64,000 bases of DNA from Megamerina dolium (lineage: Eukaryota > Arthropoda > Insecta > Diptera > Megamerinidae), in the NCBI GenBank assembly GCA_963854835.1, contig OY978529.1, positions 37,692,055 through 37,756,054 on the forward strand, read 5' to 3'. The translations under genes were made by a program, and so were the position numbers. Numbering within the stretch: the stretch's first letter is position 1; each line of letters begins with the position of its first letter. Below are positions 58,501 through 64,000 of this stretch, piece after piece. A model generated the notes under the pieces. It saw only the letters and a list, made by a program, of their open reading frames with translations, made no database searches and was not told where the DNA came from.

Positions 58501-59233
58501 CCACCATGCCGAACGATGTATTGGAGGTGAGTCGTTGTTTTATGCGTAATCCAGTGCGCATTCTTGTCAAGAAGGAGGAACTCACCTTGGAAGGTATCAA
58601 GCAATTCTATGTAAATGTTAAACAAGAAAATTGGAAATTGGGCACTCTGTGTGATTTATATGATACACTATCTATAACTCAATCGGTAATTTTCTGCAAT
58701 ACTAGGCGCAAGGTAAGTACCAACGAATGGATTTATATGATTCGTTAGAGAGAGAGAGGGAGAGAGTGTGATTTTGATATTTTACTTGTTATAGGTCGAT
58801 CAACTGACCCAAGAGATGACCTCTCATAATTTCACCGTCTCTGCCATGCACGGTGATATGGAGCAACGTGATCGTGAAGTGATCATGAAACAATTCCGTT
58901 CGGGCTCTTCCCGTGTGTTGATCACAACTGATTTGTTAGCTCGTGGTATTGATGTACAGCAGGTGTCGCTTGTCATTAACTATGACTTGCCATCTAACAG
59001 GGAAAATTACATTCATAGGTACAATGTTTATTGATTATTGTGATGAAACGAAAAATATATAATAATTTTTCCCCCCCTATAATTTTAGAATCGGTCGTGG
59101 TGGACGATTTGGTCGTAAAGGTGTTGCTATTAATTTCATTACAGAAGATGATCGACGAGTTCTTAAGGATATTGAACAGTTTTATCATACAAATATTGAA
59201 GAAATGCCCGCTAATATTGCAGATTTGATTTAA
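55362..59233 (+). CDS. eIF4A: Eukaryotic initiation factor 4A (DEAD-box RNA helicase), exons 2-5
   Basis: Exons 55362-55588, 58099-58712, 58795-59018 and 59089-59233 join in frame. With two bases (AT) from an upstream exon they give 403 residues, the Drosophila eIF4A length. eIF4A is the ATP-dependent RNA helicase of the eIF4F cap-binding complex; it unwinds 5' UTRs for ribosome scanning in the cytoplasm. All helicase motifs are intact: the Q motif [16 protein letters not shown] (77-81, split between exons 2 and 3), PTRELA, TPGR, DEAD (179-182), SAT (210-212), TDLLARGID and HRIGRGGR (split between exons 4 and 5). The C-terminus is NIADLI. All introns are GT-AG; the first (55589-58098) contains a SINE. 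The gene is divergent to profilin. Identity is near certain; only the first exon is unplaced. Confidence 0.97.
55589..56560. other. eIF4A intron 2, first part
   Basis: Intronic, AT-rich. No feature recognised. Confidence 0.4.
56561..56889 (-). mobile_element. SINE copy 10, type A, head partly truncated
   Basis: On the minus strand it starts within the tRNA-like head (TTGGCCTTCTGATCTGTAGG). It keeps a damaged B box (GTAGTTCAATCCTCGGC) and runs through the shared body and the type A end (GGCCAAAGAGTCCTTCGGGG, then AAGTGCCACATATTTATTTT). No target-site duplication was found. It lies in eIF4A intron 2, opposite to the gene. Confidence 0.8.
56890..58098. other. eIF4A intron 2, second part
   Basis: AT-rich intron. 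No exon, RNA or element recognised. The branch and polypyrimidine region before the acceptor at 58098 is T/C-rich (58060-58095). Confidence 0.4.
58099..58712 (+). CDS. eIF4A: eIF4A coding exon 3
   Basis: Acceptor TGTTTAAG, donor GTAAGTACC. It completes the Gly of the Walker A motif and encodes TGKTATFS through [25 protein letters not shown] and the start of the second RecA domain, ending NTRRK (204 codons after the two starting bases). Confidence 0.97.
58795..59018 (+). CDS. eIF4A: eIF4A coding exon 4
   Basis: Acceptor CTTGTTATAG, donor GTACAATG. It encodes [13 protein letters not shown] to NYIH plus two bases of Arg, with [18 protein letters not shown] of motif V. The intron before it (58713-58794) is 82 bp and has a (GA)n run. 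Confidence 0.97.
59089..59233 (+). CDS. eIF4A: eIF4A coding exon 5 (terminal)
   Basis: Acceptor CTATAATTTTAG. It completes the motif VI Arg and encodes [16 protein letters not shown] to NIADLI, with the TAA at 59231-59233. The preceding intron (59019-59088) is only 70 bp. Confidence 0.97.
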
Positions 59234-59352
59234 ACATAAAGTAGAAAAACATCCACACAACAACAACAATAAGGAGGAGAATTTGTGTGAGAACATATTC
59301 TTTAGAGCCACTGCAACTTTTGCAACAGCATTACAACAACTTTAAGAATACT

Positions 59353-59430
59353 AATAAAAACAACAACAATTTAAATAAAATAATAATAAACTAAATTAAT
59401 TTAAACAAAAAATAAACAAAGAGGAATAAA
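59353..59430 (+). terminator. Cluster of polyadenylation signals after eIF4A
   Basis: AATAAA occurs at 59353-59358, 59374-59379 and 59411-59416, with more in the following A-rich sequence. This implies a 3' UTR of about 150-220 nt for the shortest form. Later signals (for example GCAATAAAAAG near 59950) could extend it. Confidence 0.5.
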
Positions 59431-61886
59431 TAAAATATATAATACATTACCTACATATAAATAAACAGGAAGTGTGAACGAATAAGACACAATTCGACCA
59501 TTCGTCTCCACAACAAAACAAAAAAACCGAAAAATCAATTGCTAAAAGTATATCTTTACATTTATATACAAGTATATATGTATATTGAAGAAAAAAGAAA
59601 CGACATACACACACAAAAACGTAAGGAAAAACGTCTGCAGCAACAACAAGAAAAACAAACATTGTTTTAGCTTTTTCTAGAAATATTGATATCAAATATA
59701 AAATATATATATACAAAAAAAAAAAAATAATAATAAACAAGCAATTATTATATATACATCGTAGAGAGAGAGAGAGAGCGAGAGCGAAAAGCACACACAT
59801 TTGAATTGTTTTTGAGAGCTTACAATCACTTGTAAAAAATTTTTGTTTGTTTACACGAATTTATACTAATTTTTGAACATTTTAATGTTTGTTGTTTCTA
59901 TTTCATATTCCATAAGGGTATTCGCACACTACTCCTATTCATTATAGAGCAATAAAAAGAATTTTATACATCTTAGGTGTATTAGAGTAGTTCCAGAGTG
60001 AGAAAAAATTATCAGTGTATTATAGGAAAATGCATTTGTAGAGATGATTCTGAGTAAAAATATGAATAAGATTATCGGTCTAAAATGGATGTTTTATAGG
60101 TATTTTGTATTAGAACCGCTGAAAGAAAGAGGTTGTATGCATTTTTCAGTTAAATTTTATTTTTTGCGAGCATTTTATAGATGTATGGGTTTTTGTTTTT
60201 TTTTAAGAAATGTTTAGAGGTCCATTAAAACTACAATTTTAAGGAAAAATAATGATTTTACACAAATTTTACAGTAAGTGAAAATAAACGACTCATTAAT
60301 ATTGTAGTTCAAGGCTTAAAATGTGAGTGAAAATTGTCAATATTTGATTATAAATATATTTTTACTATAAATTTATATTCAATTTAGCTGAGAAGTATAT
60401 TTTGATTGTTTCCTATCGTATTTCAATTTTTTAGAAGTTTGAAATTGATTTTAAACTCATTTGTATTGATATTATTACTCAGAATCATTGCTAGAATCGT
60501 ATTATAACATTTGACACTCCAAAGATTTTCTCACATTTTTTTTCTGCCACCCCACGTTGGAAATGATTGATTCCCATCAGTGTCGCAAATCAGTTTCGCA
60601 ATATTCTCATTAACACAAGGCACAAAAACAACAAAAATCATGGGAGTTCAATTTTAAATTGCTATATGATGTTCATAATGATGTGACTGCTGCAACTTGA
60701 TAAAAAGTGAGTGATAAACATCGCTACTATAACTACAACAACTACTAATATTACAAAACTAACAATAAATCGACAATTCGATGATATTAACACATTTTGT
60801 ATCTAAATGCTTTTTTGTATTCATATTACCATTATTATTATTATTATTATTATTATTATAAATGTATTTGCAACAACAAAATGAAATATCACATTTATTA
60901 AGGAAATTAATAATAATAATAATAAGCAAAAAATTCAAATGAATAATTATAGCTGAGCGGATAATTGTATAGAGAAACAAATATTTAAAGTATACAATAA
61001 GGGAGTGTAGTTTGTTTTATAGTAACTGTCAGGCAGTGAGTAGAGGGATAGGAAGAGACGTGTGTGTGTGGAAAATTCGGTATATTGTGTTCATCATTGT
61101 TAGCACGTGCACGTGCAGGTGGACCAACCAGATAGCAGCAAAATAGTATTCCTCTCAACAATGTTTTTTTCACAATTCACGATATTGCGACAATTCTTGA
61201 TCTCTTAATAGTAGGATAAACTGGAGACCAATACATCATAGCTCCAAAAAGCACTTAATCCCCCAGTTTTATGAATAAAACAGTAGGTTAGAACTCAGCA
61301 GTTCATCTCTTGACGTCTGTGATAGCTAAAAAACTGAAACAGCTTGATGGATTGGGATAAGTATCGCTTCTGAACCTATGGAGGAAAATAAAATTCTGCC
61401 AGTTAATAACGATAGGCACACATGGAACTACATACTTCAACTAAAGCAATTCAGTTGAGATTATGCATTCAAGTCGTTACGAAGAAATCATTTACCAATA
61501 AATCACTTATTTAAATTGTTTTTCAAACGGAAGCCAATTCTAAACCTGTTGGAACTATATCGTGTAATAAGTATGGACACTATTAGAATGGAGTTCCTTG
61601 TAGAGATGGTTCCCTTCCAATTGTGTAATAGTTTCGCTGCTTGCTGACAGATGAACACCAGTTAAAAGCATATACAATACAAATTCTGTCCTTTCTGAAA
61701 GAAGAACAACCAACACCAATTTGTAATATTTAAAACCTACCTGTTTTTAATATCTAATATAAATTGTATTCATACGGTTCAAATAATCTATTGTGAATTA
61801 CTTCTCATTCACTTCCGCAATAATGAAATATTTCTCATATATATTTTGGATAAAAGAAAATTAATAACAATATGCATAGCTTTACG
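59431..61886. other. Downstream flank of eIF4A, no further gene seen
   Basis: AT-rich, with (GA)n at 59764-59783, (TAT)n at 60829-60860 and AAT repeats at 60909-60925. Between 61200 and 61700 the composition is less extreme, but no protein is recognisable on either strand. Confidence 0.4.
60829..60860. repeat. (ATT)n microsatellite
   Basis: About ten ATT units without interruption. It is not next to recognisable retrotransposon sequence. Confidence 0.9.
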
Positions 61887-61888
61887 TA

Positions 61889-63200
61889 CATTCTGTCAAA
61901 TAAGTACCCGGAAATTTGAAATAAAATAAACAACATCAATCATCTAAATTTATTATATCCCCTTCAAAATAGGCCCCTTCTGAGGCAATACACTTCTTCC
62001 AACGAACAATCCAATCATCGAAACACTTTTTAAAGCTATATTCCGGGATGGCCTTCAGTTCTCGTTGCGAATTAGTTTTGATGTCTTCAATGCTCTCAAA
62101 ACGGGTTCCACAAAGTGGTAATTTGAGTTTTGGAAACAGGAAAAAGTCACACGGGGCCATATCTGGAGAGTACGGTGGTTGTTCGATGATTTTTGTTGAA
62201 TTTTTGTTCAAAAACTCGTTCACAATGATCGCTTTGTGCGCTGGTGTATTATCGTGGTGCAAAATCCAACTGTTGTTCCGCCACAAATCTGGTCTTTTGC
62301 GATGAACATTCTCTCTCAAACGCCTCATAACGCCAAGATAATATTCTTTATTGACGGTTTGGCCCTCCGGTAAGAATTCCGAATGAACAACACCACGAAT
62401 ATCGAAGAAAACGGTCAGCATCACCTTGATTTTCGATTTGCTTTGGCGCGGTTTTTTCGGTTTCGGCTCATTTTTGGCGCGCCTTTCCGATGATTGTTGA
62501 CTTGTTTGCATGTCGTACTCGAAAACCCATGTCTCGTCACCAGTTATGATGCGTTCGATAAACGTTGGATCGGAATTTACGCGTTCAAGCATGTCTTCAG
62601 CCACCTTACTGCGATTCACTTTTTGAAGAAAATTCAGATCTTTTGGCACCAATCGCGCTGCGACTTTCCTCATACCCAAAACATCAACCAAAATATGACG
62701 AGCGGCCTCATGAGACATGTTCATTTCTTGGGCTATCTCTCGCAAACTATAATGACGATTTTCGAGCACCATTTCCTTTATTTTGTCGACGTTTTCTTCA
62801 GTTGAAGAGGTCGAAGGCCGTCCTGAACGTGGTAAATCGTTCACTTCTTTTCGCCCCTCTTTGAACGATTTATACCAACCGTAAACTTGAGTTTTCGACA
62901 TGGTTGAATCACCAAATGTTTTTTTCGACATTTCCAACGTTTTGGCACAAGAAGTTTCGTTTGAAACACAAAATTTCACACAAACTCTGTTCGATATTTT
63001 TATCCATAGTAAAAATCGCAACGCACACAAAAGGTTGACTTGTTCCTAATGACGCCGTAACCAAACTAAATGACACATAGCAATAAAAATTCACAGAATA
63101 GTGGCTGACAGTTGTGCCAACCTGGGAAAAATTTTTTTTTGAAATATTCTCAGAGGGAAAATTAAAAATGAGAATTTCCGGGTACTTATTTGACAGAATG
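61889..63200 (-). mobile_element. Nearly intact mariner element (1312 bp)
   Basis: Perfect 28-bp terminal inverted repeats start CATTCTGTCAAATAAGTACC (61889-61916 and 63173-63200) and are flanked by TA on both sides (61887-61888, 63201-63202). Size, target duplication and encoded transposase are those of mariner. The perfect ends and nearly open frame mean a recent insertion compared with every other DNA transposon in the window. Confidence 0.95.
61936..63007 (-). pseudogene. Mariner transposase (DD34D) with one N-terminal frameshift
   Basis: The long frame encodes the transposase from its second dozen of residues to the end (NLDD). An N-terminal helix-turn-helix region with GRPSTSSTEENV is followed by a DDE/D domain with IITGDETWVFEYD, ILHHDNTPAHKA and PPYSPDMAPCDFFLF. 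Exactly 34 residues separate the last two Asp, the mariner signature. The enzyme excises and reinserts the element at TA. The expected start MDKNIEQ is present at 63007 but in a different frame; the two join near 62986, where one base appears missing. The long frame also reads upstream into a Met at 63030, but those residues are out-of-frame family sequence. From memory it is closest to the vertumnana-type mariners. Apart from the frameshift no stop is present. Confidence 0.92.
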
Positions 63201-63202
63201 TA

Positions 63203-64000
63203 ATTATTAACAAATTTATGAGTAAGTATAAATTAATATTTTTTAATGCTCATTAATGGCTGTTGATAGTTGTTAAAAATCTAACATACCTGTTTCAGTG
63301 GAATGTGAATCTTAAATGTCTTTTTTCTGATATATCAATATGGCCAGATCGAACTTTTCAAACTTTGGGTATCGAAAAGTTTATAAACATTTTTCTAAGA
63401 AACATTTTAATTCAACGATGTGTTGTTCGAATATAATTTTTTATTTGCATGAATAATCCATTTATGATGTTTATTTGACTCTAAAATCAGCGCGGGAGTA
63501 CAAATTTTCATGTTCTTCACGTATTTTTATGTGAAAACAATTTTAACGTTTTTTCATTAAATAAATCCATTTTTGCTATTTTTTGTGGTAATCATAAAAG
63601 TTTTACGACTCCTCTTTTTTCCATAAGAGAATAGGAAGTTCTTAGAAATCTAAAAGCCTATTTAAGTTTAGCATCCATATTCTTCAAGGCGTCGTAGGCG
63701 GCTGTTATGTTGAGAATCATATGATTACCAATCACGACAATTACCAACGCACTTTTTTGTGCCCAAATGCTGATCAATAAATTAAATTATTTTCAAGGGT
63801 TTTCAATCTCCAATCACAGATACGATTTTTTACACCTTTCATTACTTTTTAGTACTTTTTTTCATTTGACAATTCTACTAATAGCCTAGACACACGGCAG
63901 CCTAATTCCGGATTACCGGCGCACTTAATCCGAATAAAATATTAACCTGACAGACGGCAGTATTGCGGATTAACTAAACGGCTGATTGCTGTTTTATTAG
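63203..64000. other. Right-hand flank without a supported gene
   Basis: AT-rich until about 63640. A possible short terminal exon on the minus strand (63664-63768) is described in the findings. The last 120 bases hold a diverged direct repeat (GGCAG...GGATTA) that may belong to an element cut off by the window edge. Confidence 0.35.

Noticed and set aside
62048..62864. Plus-strand frames of 85-103 codons
   Set aside because: They are antisense shadows of the mariner transposase.

Overview
The window is animal nuclear DNA, AT-rich, with long introns, GT-AG splice sites and many decayed transposons. The genes and elements point to a true fruit fly (Tephritidae; a Bactrocera/Ceratitis-type dipteran). 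The profilin protein is almost the Drosophila Chickadee protein, eIF4A has the Drosophila length of 403 residues, and two mariner copies have a DD41D-type layout, as in the rosa mariners first described from tephritids. The species call is inference.

Layout, left to right. (1) 1-2341, minus strand: the 5' part of a long single-frame gene for a secreted, Pro/Ser/Gln-rich protein, open at the window edge. It has a signal peptide, a furin-like site, three tandem repeats and a cysteine motif like the vitelline-membrane (VM) domain. A TATA box and an initiator lie just upstream. (2) 2.4-21 kb: no convincing host gene. It is filled with dispersed repeats, a decayed mariner (8.3-9.3 kb), a Tc1-type element with complete ends (9910-11551), a decayed DD41D-type mariner (15.0-16.0 kb) and several SINE copies. 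(3) 23271-46595, minus strand: chickadee (profilin) in three coding exons separated by introns of about 9.8 and 13.1 kb, which hold SINEs, tandem-repeat elements, non-LTR remnants and another DD41D-type mariner. (4) 46.6-55 kb: the spacer between the divergently transcribed chickadee and eIF4A, with a SINE and a foldback MITE. (5) 55362-59233, plus strand: eIF4A in four visible coding exons; the first bases of the start codon must lie in an upstream exon. (6) 61889-63200: a nearly intact mariner with perfect 28-bp ends and one frameshift.

The most notable signal is a tRNA-derived SINE family with ten loci in 64 kb. Five loci have target-site duplications of 9-13 bp. It has two subfamilies that share a head and differ in the second half: type A ends in a TTTA-rich tail, type B in a CCTAA-like tail. 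One locus (19420-20020) is a composite of both types inside a single 13-bp duplication.

From memory, chickadee and eIF4A are neighbours at cytological region 26A-B of Drosophila melanogaster, where vitelline-membrane genes also lie. The window therefore looks like a conserved block expanded by mobile DNA. Actin control (profilin) and cap-dependent translation (eIF4A) are unrelated housekeeping tasks; I see no operon-like logic.
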